In this document: one piece after another, positions 23,601 through 37,559 of the stretch | Layout of the letters: every line of letters begins with the position of its first letter | Numbering within the stretch: position 1 is the first letter of the stretch | Assembly: GCF_014905175.1 (NCBI RefSeq) | Contig: NC_057789.1 | Location: 2,666,001-2,730,000 of the forward strand | Direction: 5' to 3' | Source of the DNA: Aphidius gifuensis | Lineage: Eukaryota; Arthropoda; Insecta; Hymenoptera; Braconidae | Length of the DNA stretch: 64,000 nt | The notes under the pieces: generated by a model | What the model was told of the DNA's origin: nothing | The model's database searches: none | What the model saw: only the letters and a program-made list of their open reading frames with translations | Position numbers and translations under genes: made by a program

Positions 23601-26600
23601 CTCAATGCAATGACTAATATTATTTTATCACTCAGAATATATGTGTCATTTTGTACTGAATTTTAAACTAATTTTAAAGCAATCATCGTTATGAAAATAT
23701 TATCTTTATTTAGCATGACTAATATACTTAATATTTTGACATTTAAAAAAAAAAACAACAAATTTTATTTGAATGCACTCAATTGAGTTTTATGAAATTG
23801 AATTAAATTAAATTATTAAAATTGTTTTAAATTTTTATATTGACGTATTAAAAATTAGATTTAATTATAATTTTATTATTTTTTTTTAATAAAAATAATT
23901 GCATTTATAAATATTATATTGAAAAAAGAAATTAAATATTTTTCTTTAGTGTAAATATTATCCTAAAATAGATAAATAATATTTTATTAAAAAAATAATA
24001 ATTTCGGTTGTTGAACTTTAGTCTTGTCATTGACGAGAAATTTTTTTTATTAAATCATTCTGCAGTTATTACGTAAAACAAACGTACTTTTAATTAGCAT
24101 GACTTTTATTTTTACATTTAAAGCTATACATGTCATCATAGCAAAAAAAAAAAGAGAAGATAAATTTTTTAAATATAAAAAAAAAAAAACGTTCTTATTT
24201 TTGACGTCAAAACACAACAGGTGGTTTTTTTATTTAATTTTTTTTTGTTACGAGTAAAAATATTCTAGAAACAAGCTTATAATAAATTGTCCTTGAAAAT
24301 AAAAAACCCAAGGTGATAAATAAAATAAAAAAGAGGAAAAAAAAAAAAGTATAATTGAAATTATTATTATCAAATTTTGACAATGTAATTTTAATATTTT
24401 TTTATTTTTATTATTGTATCACGACGTATTATTATTTTCAATGTCATACAATGGTCAAGTCTGGGATCTTGATTCATTTCATTTGATATTGCAAGATTAC
24501 GATATAATGCGTGTGTATATCTCAAATGTCGTTGAGTGGGTTCAGTCATTCTGGCAGTAAATAAGCACGTGGCAATTTGACGCGCCAATATACAAAAAAA
24601 TAAATAAATAACCACACAGTTGGATAAAAAATCAATTAATAAATAAAATAAACATATACTCGTATTGCATAATTAAATATAAAAATTATGGAAATAAAAT
24701 TTTATAATGGCAAAATAAATAAGATAAAAATATGCAAAATGATGAGAAAATAGGTGTCGACATTGTACTCAACAATTTTAATCATATTGACGTCATTTTA
24801 ATTTAATATGACCCTCATACTTAATCACAATTGCAATCTATTAAGTAATCATATCAAGCAATCAACCCAACGGACACATGAATCACTTTTTTTCAAGTGC
24901 AATAATACAATTTTTTCTTTTTTTAAATCCGTTTTTAAATACTCAATCAATTTTTTTTTTTACACTTAATTTTTCATTTAAAAAATTTATTTGTTATTTA
25001 ATAATAAGTCAAAGTGTCTGGTGTTTTTTTTTTATAGTCACTTGTAATTAAGTGAAAAAAAAAAATATAATAATCTGACCTTATTTGAACTACACTTGAT
25101 GACATGAGAAATGAAATAAAAAAAAAAAAATTTTTAAACGTAGCTTTCATTGATTTTTAATTGGCAGAATTAAAAGGAATTTTATTGGAAAAAAAATTAC
25201 TGTGATATTTAAAAATTATAAAAGTATAATTAAATTTGTTTATAAATAAATTAAAAAAAATTATTTATATATTTTTATTATTTTAAAATGTTAAATTCAG
25301 TAGTCATGTAATTTTTTAATTTATTTTAATGAATCATAATTAATTGTGAATAAATAAAATGTAAATAAATTATTTTTTTATATTTGTAAATAATTTTTAA
25401 ATGGGAATTATTTTTTTTTATTAGTTTGATAATTATTTAAATCATTGAACTGTCCTTCCCAAGTATTTATGAATGACGTGAAAATTAAAATATCTATGAA
25501 TAGATATTTTTATTATTGGCTGTAATATTAGAAATATAATTTTAACAAGACACAATCAGAATTTACTTTATAGTGGTAAGTAACGCCTACGTTGTAACAC
25601 ATTATTTGTCTTTAAATAACTCGGTGACAACAAGCCTATATACAAAAATTTCCCATTAAATTCCACTAAATATATTTAATAATCATCCAATAAAAAACAA
25701 TCAATTAAATTCTTAAATTAATATCTCATCAATGATAAATTTAATTCATCATCATTGTAATAAATTAAAAAAACAATTTAAAAAATAATATTTAAAAAGA
25801 TCTAGAAGTTAAAATTTATTCTTTACATGATAACATGTATCAACTCTAAAATTTATTTATAAAAAAAAATAAATATATTTAGCAATGTTTAAATGCTAAA
25901 TAACAAAAAAAGAAAAAAGAAAAAAAAAAAACCCTGTGTTTAAAGACCTTCGCGTTTGAAAATAGAACACTCAAAGTATCACGTGAACCATTTCACGTGA
26001 CGAAATAATAAAAAAATATAAAAAATGATGTACAATATAAATTAAATAAATAATTTAATAAAATAAATAAATATTTATTTACATTATTGTTACCGAGTGA
26101 ACTTTAGACTCAAGAATCATCACTAAGCCCATGCTGTTTTCGTTTGATTATTTAATATCTTTCATCAACAAAAAAAATAATGCCAATAATGACACTAACA
26201 AAATAAATAAACTCACTAATCAATAAACAATTTAATAATCCTCATATAAATTAATTCAATTATCAAACAAAAAAAAAAAAAACGACAAGCCTAATTGTCA
26301 AATTAAAAAACAAAACCTCCAAAATATATAAAAAAAAATAAATGATCGAAATATAAATACAAAAAAAAAATTATCAATGATTTTAATTGAAAAAATGGAT
26401 CAAATAAAAGATACCTTTTTTTTTAGCTGGTCGTTTATCATTTTCATCGAGACCCGGCTGTTCCCAAACCAGCACGTGGCCATTCCTATCTCGATTCTCT
26501 CCATTGCTCATTTGCCTTGTTCCAGCAATCATCACTTATTAAATAATATAACCCGTAACACAAAAAATTTAATAATAAAAAAAAATATATAAATAAATAA

Positions 26601-29600
26601 ACAAATTACTCCGTTAAATAATTATTTAAATAAAAAAAAAATAAACACTCAAAATAAATTAATAAAAAATAAACTGTCAACTCTTTTTTTTTTTTTTTTG
26701 GTGATGAGTGGTTAAGGATCAACAATGATCAACAAGATGAGATGGAAAAAATTTTTTTATATATATAAAATATCGAATGGCACGAGCGCAATAAAGATGC
26801 GCAAACACGAGCTTTGAAGTTTTAGATTATAATGACGCTAAATTAACAAAAAAAAAAAATAATAAAAAAAAATGGAAAATAAATTTTTAATTTGACTAAT
26901 CCATGAGGGAAAAGAGACAAGTAAATTTGTCGTTTAGAAAAACTAAATCACACAGAATGTTAACTAAATAAATATATATTTATTTATATATTAATTTAGG
27001 TATATATAGGCTATGTTTATCAAAACGATAACGACAATTATATACACTGAGAATTTTTTGTACAACTACGGTCACGCAGCAACATGCTGCTCCGAAACGA
27101 CAAAACTCATGCTTCTCGTTTTGCCGGCTTGTGTGCAGGTTTTTCTTTCATTGTAAAAAAAAAAAAATTATCCATGTATTTGTGATATATTTATATATGT
27201 ATGTATAACATTTTTAACATATACCGAGACATTTGTTAGCAGGAGGGATTTAATTTTTAGTGTGTGTTTGTTTGTATGTGTGTAGCATTGAATTTAAGAT
27301 GCGAATGCGTCGAGCTCTCGCACATCATGTTGCAAATGGATAATACATGAGGGGGGAAAAATTTATATTAACCAATCAGTGGTTTATCAGTTCGATATGA
27401 GTGACACCTTACCGCGAATATTTAAAGCTTTACCCGCGCTTTTTTTTTGAGTACTTGAAAAAATTAATTTATATTTTTTTTATAATTTTTATTTATTAAA
27501 AAATTTTTTGGTAATGATTTTGTTTTAAAATTTGATTGTTAATTATTATTATTTATGAAAAATAATTCATTTTAGTTAATTAGCTAATTTTGGAGGCTGA
27601 TTATTAAATAGTAATTATTTTTTTATTTTATTTTGTTTATAAATCTTTTTTTTGATGCATTGAAAATGTTTTTTTTTTTTTGAAATTACTGAGAATAAAT
27701 TTTTCGAGTTGTCCTTCACTCCTGGGGAACCAGGAAGCCACCAGGTTGTAATTTTGACATTGACATTTATATGACAACGAGACTAATGTCTAACAACGAA
27801 ATTTAAATTTATTTATGAGAAATACACTTAAAAAATCAAATGGCTAGTTTGTTTTGTTATTTTTAATTGTTGGCTTTTACTTTTTACCAATATTAATCAG
27901 ATCACAAGTACTATTGTTATTTTGCCTGACAAGTGACACCTATTTTTTTTTTTGGCATAATTGCAAAGTTGTTTTTCATTATCTGCATATCGTTAAAATG
28001 TAAATTAATCATGTTTAGTCTAGACGAAATTTGATAATGAATTATTGTTAATAAATATTAATGAATTGTCAATTTATTATCGTTGATAATAAAAATATTA
28101 TTATTATTCTTTGTTTTATTATTTTTGTTAATTTTTTTTTTTTTTAAGTATAAGACAAATGTGATAAATAATGATGAGACAATGATTGAAATCTTATTTT
28201 TTTTTTTTTAAATATATCTCAGGCGGAAATAGATTATAGTTTAAAATGTTATCGACTTTTGTTATCAATTTTTTATTGATTTAAAAAATATCGAAAATAA
28301 TGATAGTTTATTTCTTTTTTTTTTTGGGTATCTTATTTTACAGTAAGAATAATTTTATAATAAAAAAAAAAAATTCTTCTACGTGCATAATTTACTTCTA
28401 GAGTCAAAGAACTTCAAGTATTTTTATGATCCACTTGTAACATTGCATTCTTCAAGAAGCTTAAAATATATAAATTTAAAAAAAATTACTGCAAATAAAT
28501 TAAACTAAATTTAGATTAATAAAAAAAGAATTATTTTTTATAAATATAAAATTATTCAAACAATTGATGGAATAGTTTTTTATATTTTTTTATCATTTAA
28601 GATACTTCGATTACGATAACATTGTGTCAATATAAAAAAACATGATAACATTTAGAAAAAAAAATAATAACAAAATAAATTTATTAGCTCATCATTTATT
28701 TACTATGTAAAGAAAAATATTTTTCTCTCAGCTGAAAATTGACGAGTCATCATTGCTTGAATTATTTTTCAAATAATTTATGTAATTATTGTTAAGATAA
28801 ATTTGTTTAATTTTTTTTATAAAATGACATTGATACAAAGATGTTTTTTAAATTGATAAATAATATAAATAAATTACTGTTTTTTATTTTTTTCAATTTA
28901 ATTATTTTATTGAAATTTTCTCATTGCAATTTTCCACTACAATGAAAATTATTATCTATTTATATCTGAGTCATCATTTTTATAGCTAGACGTAAAATGC
29001 GTCAGAGAAAAAAAAAAAAAAAAGGGTTGTGAATGAAAGCATCATATAGATTTCAAGGAAAATTACAAAGTTCAAAGTTTCATCGATGAGATTGATTGAC
29101 ATATGATAAAATGTCTTGTGATAATTTTTTTTTTTTTTTCGATTGAATCATTGCTATCAATACACTTTTTATTTATTGCCAAAAATTATTTACTGCGATG
29201 TTGTAAATATAAATTTACACATTTATCATATCAACTATTTCTAGTACTTTTTTTTTTAATGCCAAAAAATGTTTTGCACAATTTTAATGATCAACTCAAT
29301 TAATTTCATTTTATTAATTATTTAATTTCAAATATTTTGTATTATTTTTACTGAAAATTACTAGAAAATATTTGAAATTTAAATTTAAACGTCTTTGGAA
29401 ATGTCATAACATTTTTAATATAAAAAAAAAATTTCAATGTTTCTTAAATTGGATTTTAAAAATTGTGCCAAAATATATTTTTTTTTATTTTCCACGATTA
29501 CGTTGCAAAGAAACAAAACTATCTTATTAAAAAAAATATAAAAAAATATATTTATATATATTTCTGTACATTGTTAAAAAAAATTTTTATAAATTCTATT

Positions 29601-32600
29601 TTAAAATAATTTCTAACGTAACAAAAAATATTATTTATAAAAATCATTGAGCGCTTTTTTTTTTACTTCTAAAAATACCAACGAAAAATAAAATAATTAA
29701 ATAATAATTATTAATTATTAGTATCATATCTTTTTGAATATAAGTCAAGGTTATTATAAAATGATAATATTGCAATAAAAAAAGTAATTATCAATTTTTT
29801 TAATAACACATTGAGCAATGATATCGAGAAATTTAATTTCATTATTTTTTATTGCCTGATCAAAATTGAAATCAAGTATAAATTTACAACGTTAATAAAT
29901 ATTTTTTTTTTTTTTTAACAAATCACTGACGTTAGTAAATAATATAATAATAGAAATTTTATTTTTAAAAATTCATATAATCATATTTGAGTTAAAAAAA
30001 AAAATTGTTAAAAAAAAAAAAATCACTGTTCTATCGGCAGGAATAAAGCAATTTATCATCATAAGAAAACTCATTGTTAATTGTTGATAACAAAGTAATC
30101 TCTTGTTTCAACAATATTCAAAAAATATAAATAAATAAATAATAATTTTTCTTGTAATTAAATACCAAGCAAAATTATTTTTAAAAACAGATATTTATGC
30201 TGTTTCATTTCAATTAACAATTCTCGTTATTATTGTAAATTGAGAATAATATAAAGATACTCGAGACATGACACATGATGACACTCATACATAATTTATG
30301 AATGTTTAAAAATAAAAAAAAAGGTAATTACAATTTAAAAAAATTTATAAACTTAAAAAGTAAGTTAACACGATAAATCAAATGTCTACGAACATCGGAA
30401 CATGCAGATGTGTCTCTTTACAAAATAGAAAAAGGATGTTGACAATTTTCTTATTATATACACTATTGCGTAATAGTGTAATCAAGAAACTGATACACTT
30501 ATTGCAAGTGTAATTCATTCATTAGCTTTTGTAAATTTTAAATATTTTCACAGTTGAATTATTTTTTAACTTATCCAGAAATTTTTTTAGGTCATTTTTT
30601 AACGTTTACGAAATTTGATACAGGTGTTTGACCTCATTCTATAGTTTTATATTTCTTTCTGTATTTAAAAGAAATATTTAATTTAAAATTTAACAGTAAT
30701 AAATAATAATAATAATAATAATAAATTATTGTCTATGTAATTTATATAATTTTGCTATGAAAAAAACGACATTGAACTTAATAAAATTGTAGAAATAAAA
30801 ATTAATCTTTTTTTCTATTAATAACTTAATTTTTAATGCCTCGAGTAAAATATAACAAATATAAATTTTTTTTTTTTTTATATTATATTTTAAGGAAATT
30901 TATAAAAATTGACATAAATATTTGTTTATAAAAATAGATTTAAAAAAAAACAATAAACAACTGAATAAATAATGATAAAATTATTTTTTCAAACGTTATT
31001 ATGTTAACAATTTTATAATATACAAAAAATTATATAAATATTTAAATAAAATTAATTTTTTTTTCTTTCAAGCTAAAATATTTTTTGACTTAAAATTATA
31101 CAGTTTTAATGGATATTGAGTTAAATTTATTATTGTCTATAATCTATAGACAAATATTTATTTTATGTAAAATAAATATTCACAAATAAAAAATTCAGAG
31201 ACTTTTTACTAATCGTTTTTAGGTATTAGTTAATAAAATATATTCTTTTAAAATATTTTTAAAATTCTTTTTTTTTTTTTTTTCACTGTATCATTAAAGT
31301 TGTCATAAAAAAAACCACACACACCTTTGAAATCATGACTCACAGGTATTTTTTATGTATTTTTTTTTTATCATATATTTATGAAGCGATCGTTTCAACA
31401 TTTAAGCTCAACTAATAATGAGAAAAAAAATTTATTTTCAATTTGAATAAAAAAAAAATATAAAGCTAAAAAATTTTAGTGTATATTGACATTAAAAAAA
31501 TATTGATAAGAAAAATATAATCGTCATCAAAAATACATTTGTATCGATGTGTTTGAAGAATTGTGAAGAAAAAAAAAACCAAAAGGCAATCAGTATCCTA
31601 AAATAATACACGAGATATCTTATCAATATGATTATGTGGTGAAACATAAATTTTTTGGAAGCCTAATCATAGATATTGTTGTTGAAAAATCGAAATTTAA
31701 CTTTATGATAATATTTAAAAAAGAAACATAATATGAAAAATAAATATCTCATTGATTTTCTAAGAAAATACATATTATCACCGGAAATAATGCATTAAAG
31801 TTTTCAATATTTATGATAAATTAAAAATAAAGAAATACTTTGTTGGATCACTTGATACTTGGTGTCATCTCGACATACAATAAAATATTTTTTAATTTTT
31901 AAATTATCCAGACTAAGTAAATACTCGTAATAATTTTTACAAGTGCAATACGATAAATTTTTCATATTATTTATGATTTATTAACACTCTATGAATTTAA
32001 ACATAAAAATGTCAACGTAAATTCATTACACAATTGCGAAAAAATATTTAAAAAAAAATTAAAAACACTTATTTTTTGAGATATGATGATTGAAAAAAAA
32101 AAAAAAAAAATGTATTGATTGAAAAATTTCAATATTATTATAAAACCGTATAAATTTTTTATTAAAATCTCGCATAAAATTGAAAATTAAACAACGAAAT
32201 ATTTTATAAATAAATTAAAGAATTATTAATATTTTATTTTTGTAATATTAATTTTGAATCGACTCAGTTTTTTTTTTTTATGAATGATCTTGAAATAATT
32301 ATGACTCTGAGTCAAATTTAAATTATTATAATTTCAAATATATTATATTTTTATTTAAACATTATCATAATTTAATGTAAAATTAATTTTGAAAAATTTA
32401 TACAAATATAATTGTTGGTATATAATTTAAAAATAATCAGGTTAATATGTTAAAAATAGACCTTGTTTTTTATTTTTCCTTTTATAAATGGTTTTTATTG
32501 TGGATGATATCAACAGGTGTTTGATATTACTTAATAAATTCCACTTATAAAATCGGTGTTTTTTATTTTTGCATCAACAAGCTGATATCAGTGTTGACAA

Positions 32601-35600
32601 TTTTAATAATACGTCTTATAAATATCAGGTATCTTTCCAAGCGGGAATCGTTTTTCTTTTTTAATTTATTTTTTTGTTATTGTATTTTTAAGAAAATTAA
32701 ATTTCTAATTTTAGAAATGTGGTTTTTTTTTATTGAGCATTTAATAATAAACAATGGAAAATATATTTTATAATTAATTTTGTAAATAATTTACAAAATT
32801 TATTTTGAAAACTATTTATTTTTTATTTTTATAAATTGGAGGTTTTGTGAATGAAAAATGTTTGAAGAATTTAATTTTTTTTCTCTCATTAATACGTGAT
32901 TTAATATACAATTACTATTAGAAATTTATTTTTTGATTAAAACTCTGTTTAATGTTTTTTTATCTTTCATTATTTCATGTTTATTAAATTCCGTAAATTG
33001 CGGCTAAAATAACATAGTAAATCATCGTATTTCATCAAGTAACAATTGTAAATTAAAAAAAGAAAAAAAAAAGCCATTTAAAATTTTTTTTTCAGAATTA
33101 TATATAATTTTGAATGAATTAAAATTTTGAAATAATTTGTCAACTTGATTTACCGTATATTTTAACAATTTTAAAACCAAGTTTGCATAATAAATGAGAA
33201 ATAATAAATAACTAAAAAATTTTCGACACTAAAACGTGCAGATACATTTTTTTTTTCTTCTCGAATTTAAATTTATTCATATTATATTCAAGTAAAAAAA
33301 AAAATTATTATTATCGACATAATGTACAGGTGTGTTGAGTATAAAATTTTTACTCAAAATTACTGCATGAAAAATATTTAAAAAAAAAAATGTAAATTGT
33401 TGCGCGCCTCAAACAATCGTAAAACTTCCGGTGATGAAGAATTTTAATAGTCACATAAGGAATGCACTAAATATGCGTAATTTCATTTCCTATATTCGAG
33501 GCCAATTGTGTATCTTGATATTCAAAACAATATAAAAAAAAAAATAATTCCACATTCCAATGGTGTATGAAAAATGTTAATCAGCAAAAAAATAAAAAAA
33601 AATAAATGATATACAAAATTTTATGATTTATTTATCCATCACCAAGTTAGAAAGTCCCTCAAAATTCAAAACCGAAATTTAAAAAAAAACCACGAAATTT
33701 AAATGAAGGACAAATTCCAATAGACACTTGTAAAAAGAATAAAATTAAAAAAAAAATAACTAAACCCTGTACTAACCATCGAAATTATTTATAAATTTTT
33801 CCATGTTGCTTTCTTTTACAAATAAAAAAAAAAATGAATATAAATCAAAAAACCTTGACCATCAAATGTGTTTAAACTGTTGACAGTGATATAAAAACAT
33901 GTATACTCGTGGTGAATATTAAATTATTCCCAAGATGACTTTCTGAATATAAATTAATGTAAATAAATAGTAAAGAGACGAATGAACTTGTTCAATAAAA
34001 TTTTTTCTTTCGATAAATTCATTTATTTGCCCTATGAAAATTAATAACAAACAATTTTTTAAATCGAAATTTAAATAAATCTATAAGAAAAGAAAATGTA
34101 TTCTTTATTTTATTTGTTTAATAACAATATGTTAAATCAAATTATAATTGAATAAATGTATAAATAAAAAAAAAGGAATTGAATAAATAAAAAATTAAAT
34201 GAATAAATGTATAAATAAATATAAAATACGACTAAATATATATTATTTGTTTGTCATAGTCATTTAACTAATTGTCCGGAAATGATCTATTCAGTCTGTG
34301 ACACTAATACCAAACATAATCATTGAGGTTGGACAAGGTGATGGGTCCATTCATGGTCTGGTGCATATTTCACTAGCATTATCATGACATTTTAATATCA
34401 AACTGAGTGAAAATAATCAAATAATTTAAACAATATATATTTAAATTCAAAAAAAATATATATAATTATCAAAAAAAAAATTATCAAACGTCTTAAAAAA
34501 CAATTTAACAAATTAATCAAAATTTTTTTTTCAATTAAAATTGAATTATCTTAATATTTTGCAAATTTAAAAATTTTATATTTACATTTTTTGATTAATC
34601 ATCAAAAAAGGCTTTAATTAATATTCGTAAAAATTTATTTTTAAATAATTAATAAGATTTTTATCAATAATTTTATAACCTATTATTTATTAGAATTTTT
34701 TTTCATCTCATAAATTATTAACAGAATAATGTCAATTAAAAATTAATGTTAAACACTGGCACGTGCTAAAAATGATGATAATAATATACAAAGAATTTTA
34801 ATTCTAAATCAAGATATATATAATTAAAAAAAAAAAAGATAGAAAGTATATGAGTATTGCCTAATCATGTGAGATACAATACAAGCATAATTAAGATTCA
34901 ATATTAAAAAATAACGATAAGATATTAAACGGAAATTAAAATTTTTTTTTTATCATCATCATCATTCACGTGTCCTAATAATAAATGTACTTTGGATTAA
35001 ATAGATTCAATACGATTATTATATTAATAATAAGCTTGAACGAAAAATAAAAATATAGATAAATTTCTAATTTTTTTATTTCTCTACCAATGCAAATAAA
35101 ATTATCGAAAGTATAATTAAATTTTCAATTAAAATATTTCATTATTTTGGATCAATTAATTTTCATGTAAATATACTCATTGACCTTGAATTTAAATAAT
35201 GTTTCTATTTATTTATTTCAAGGTTTACTTTAGTAATTAACTATGCATATTTAGTTTTTTTTTTTAATTATAATATTCAATAGTTATTGCATTAATAAAC
35301 ATCAATAAGTATTCAAAATTTTAATTATTATTTTTGATGAAATTAATGATTCATTTAGCTTTTACAAGTTGGATTAATTTTTTTATTTAATAATTATTAT
35401 TAAATAAACATGAGTATAATATTCACGTGATTTATTTGTGCTTGGAAATTTTTTAATTGCTCTAGTTTTAAATGGATCATTAAAGATTGTGTATAAAATC
35501 TTATTATCAACTGAAAAACATCATTGAACTTATGAGTAAACTTTTATTTTCTTTTGTCTATAGATAACAAAAAAAAAAAATAATAATAATTCATGTCTGG

Positions 35601-36773
35601 CTTTGAGTGTGATTGAATGAGTCATTTTTTTTTTTTTTTTTTTTTGAAAAAATAATCACACTTGTTTTGAATATTAAACATTACAATTACACAATTTTTG
35701 TATATTTTTTTTTTGATAGATTTAAATGGAAGACCAAAAAATAAATAAAGCTTTTTTTTATTTGTCACTGGATATTGTCATGAGACATTGTGAAGGTTGT
35801 TGTACCAGGTGAATTAAAATTGCACGATTAAATAAAATTGCCTTGGTTTGTTAAAAAAAAAAAAAAAAATCCCTCATTAATTTTAATTCTACATTAACGT
35901 TTCTGAAAATTTGACAATAATTTAATAATTCCACGTTTTTTATACCCATTATTCATGATTAAATGACGGATAAATATATTAAATTTTTTAAGTAAAATAA
36001 ATTAACAGTTATAATATCTCTCAACGATTATTAATATTCAATTTTTTATTTATGATTATTTTATAAATAATTTTTTGATTGTTTAGTAATGAGTGTGAAA
36101 CTGATAAAAATTGTATTAAATTTTCACGTGGTGTTATCGTGTTAAATAAACTCATATGAGAAGGAAAAAATTAAAAAAAAATTAATTGTTTATTAAATAA
36201 ACATGACTAAAAGTATGTTAAAGAAAAATAATTAAAGCTATTTAAAAAAAACCACCATGTAATAGTGACTAAGAAAAAAATACAAAGATTCAAATTTTAC
36301 AAAAAAAAAAAGAAAAACTTTCTCTTGCAACAATGACTAAAATGACTTTTTAATCTCAACAATTAGATATCAAATTACATCCAGCATAAATGTATTATAA
36401 AATTAAAAAAAAATTAAAAAGTATCATGTCCTATATTGTTTTTTTGTTTCTTCATTAAACATTGATAACCCATAAATAACTATTTTCTACTTTGTAACAT
36501 TTCTAAATGAAAAATAAATAATAAAAAAAATAACAATCATCACACCAAGATGTCTTTGACATCAAGTAAAAAAAAACAAAGGCTTCATAAAAGTATGTCA
36601 CACGTTTTTTTTTCTCCTCAACAAAATGATTTTCTATAATATCATCAATAATATGAAAAAAGATAAAAATAATTTATTTACTTACATCGTGATTCAACTT
36701 CAACTTCTGTTGAAACTGGAGCTAGTACTTTGTTGTTTTTTTTGAACATTGATATGCCATTTTCAGCACCCAT
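20661..36773 (-). CDS. SLC17 family (sialin-like) major facilitator transporter
   Basis: The long isoform has exons 36773-36686, 23428-23241, 22832-22593, 22263-22176, 21820-21600, 21523-21374, 21295-20921, 20846-20661; phases match throughout, 511 residues. It is an MFS protein of the SLC17 branch (sialin, inorganic phosphate and vesicular glutamate transporters), moving organic anions with H+ or Na+. TM1 is HFVILMLFLGMANAYIMR, followed by TNMSVAIVAMV. The loop after TM1 carries an NYT glycosylation sequon. Further marks are KWDTKEQGWLLSSFFYGYVV, GILAKRYGSK (MFS motif A), RFIQGLGE..GPIVPCTHALLAKWIPPNERSRM and GWPSIFYVFGIVG. The hydrophilic C-terminus ends EAMKTISETQH. Intron 1 is about 13.3 kb. 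Alternative first exons (26.4 kb and possibly 24.5 kb) also splice in phase 1. Substrate cannot be told from sequence alone. Confidence 0.93.
24450..24549 (-). CDS. Possible third alternative first exon of the SLC17 gene
   Basis: On the minus strand an ATG at 24549 begins a 33-codon frame (MTEPTQRHLRYTHALYRNLA...) that reaches CAT T|GTATGA at 24450, a plausible donor in phase 1. That is the phase needed to join exon 2 (T|GG ATG CTG gives Trp-Met). The patch is GC-richer than its surroundings and has a CACGTG box just upstream (24566-24571). A phase match has a one-in-three chance, the donor is not ideal, and I recognise no homologue. It remains a candidate only. Confidence 0.35.
26415..26532 (-). 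CDS. Alternative first coding exon of the SLC17 transporter
   Basis: ATG at 26532 opens 39 codons (MIAGTRQMSNGENRDRNGHV...DKRPAKKK) ending G|GTATCT, phase 1. Spliced to exon 2 at 23428 it gives ...KKKGMLGSRHF and a 521-residue protein. The peptide is hydrophilic and cytosolic in character, as expected for the N-terminal tail of an MFS protein, and differs completely from the tail encoded at 36.7 kb. A comparatively GC-rich region 500-900 bp upstream (27.05-27.43 kb) is a likely separate promoter. Confidence 0.75.
26540..27440. promoter_or_regulatory. Putative internal promoter region for the SLC17 short-intron isoform
   Basis: Upstream (minus strand) of the 26.5-kb first exon the sequence becomes less AT-rich at about 27050-27140 (cggtcacgcagcaacatgct, ttgccggcttgtgtgcagg) and 27390-27440 (ccgcgaatatttaaagcttt). 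No core promoter element is certain. The assignment follows from position and base composition. Confidence 0.4.
27441..36685. other. Long AT-rich intron of the SLC17 gene
   Basis: Part of the 13.3-kb first intron of the long isoform. I found no nested gene, tRNA or transposon with terminal repeats. It has frequent A/T runs, a short (AAT)n at about 30703-30723, and several CACGTG boxes near 34.8-36.1 kb. The small open frames here are composition artefacts. Confidence 0.5.
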
Positions 36774-37260
36774 GATGTAAAAAGTATAATTTATAATAAA
36801 TGAGTAAAAATAATATCACAGCCGGTATTTTCCACGTTGTAACACGATGAAAGTCACAAACACTCTAACCGGAAAATGTGCTGGGCCACGTTTGACTGTT
36901 AAACAACTACAATCTCATTGCGTGGTCATTCAGCCACTGGCAACAACCAAGGCTAGTACGACACTTTAAGGTGACCGCCAACACCTCACGCATACAAAAT
37001 CATTTGTTCCCCACTTCCTATATCATTTTGTTATACATATATATATATAAAATTTAATATTATATGTATTTATCAGATTTATTATTGCTCGCTCTTATTT
37101 ATTCAGTATAATATCTATTTCTTTTCTTTATTCATCTACCTGTGGCTACCTCAAGTCTCAACGAACAAACGGGCCTTCCACTTTGTCATCCAATCCTATA
37201 TACGATTTCACTGCCTTTCAACAGCCAATGACTTTTCTTATCTATCGTGATATAGTCAAG
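36774..37260. promoter_or_regulatory. 5' UTR and promoter region of the SLC17 long isoform
   Basis: Directly upstream of the ATG at 36773 the sequence is much less AT-rich for about 450 bp (e.g. 36850-37000 and 37140-37240), unlike the flanking intron. It contains accggaaaatgtgctgggcc and gtgaccgcc. This is the expected composition of a promoter and leader in such a genome. No start site can be fixed. Confidence 0.5.
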
Positions 37261-37520
37261 AAAATAATTAACAATATATATTAATCATAAACTGTATTTT
37301 AAGAAAGCGATGATTTTTTTTATTTCAAATTTAACAAATAAAAAAAAAAAAAACTTGAAATTATTTTTAAATTTTTTAAAATTAATTTTCCACTTTTAAT
37401 CAATGATTTCTTTTTTTTTTTGTCAGGTACTTTCTATGTCACACACAAATGATTGTTTTAATTAATTTAACTGATATATGTATTTTTTTTTTTTTTTTTG
37501 AAGAGTAATTTTTATTGTTT

Positions 37521-37555
37521 GTCACGTGATTATACAAATGATAATTCACGTGACG
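37521..37555. promoter_or_regulatory. Paired inverted CACGTG (CLEAR-like) E-boxes
   Basis: GTCACGTGAT at 37521-37530 and TTCACGTGAC at 37545-37554 face each other, with centres 24 bp apart, about 750 bp upstream of the SLC17 long-isoform start. Each matches nine of ten positions of GTCACGTGAC, the CLEAR/M-box word bound by MiT/TFE factors. A similar pair stands at 25980-25999 inside the gene. Sialin-type carriers are lysosomal in vertebrates, which would fit, but this is inference. Confidence 0.5.
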
Positions 37556-37559
37556 TATT

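Noticed and set aside
29103..29303. Plus-strand 66-codon frame in the SLC17 intron
   Set aside because: Poly-T-derived hydrophobic frame; no homologue recognised and no splice logic.
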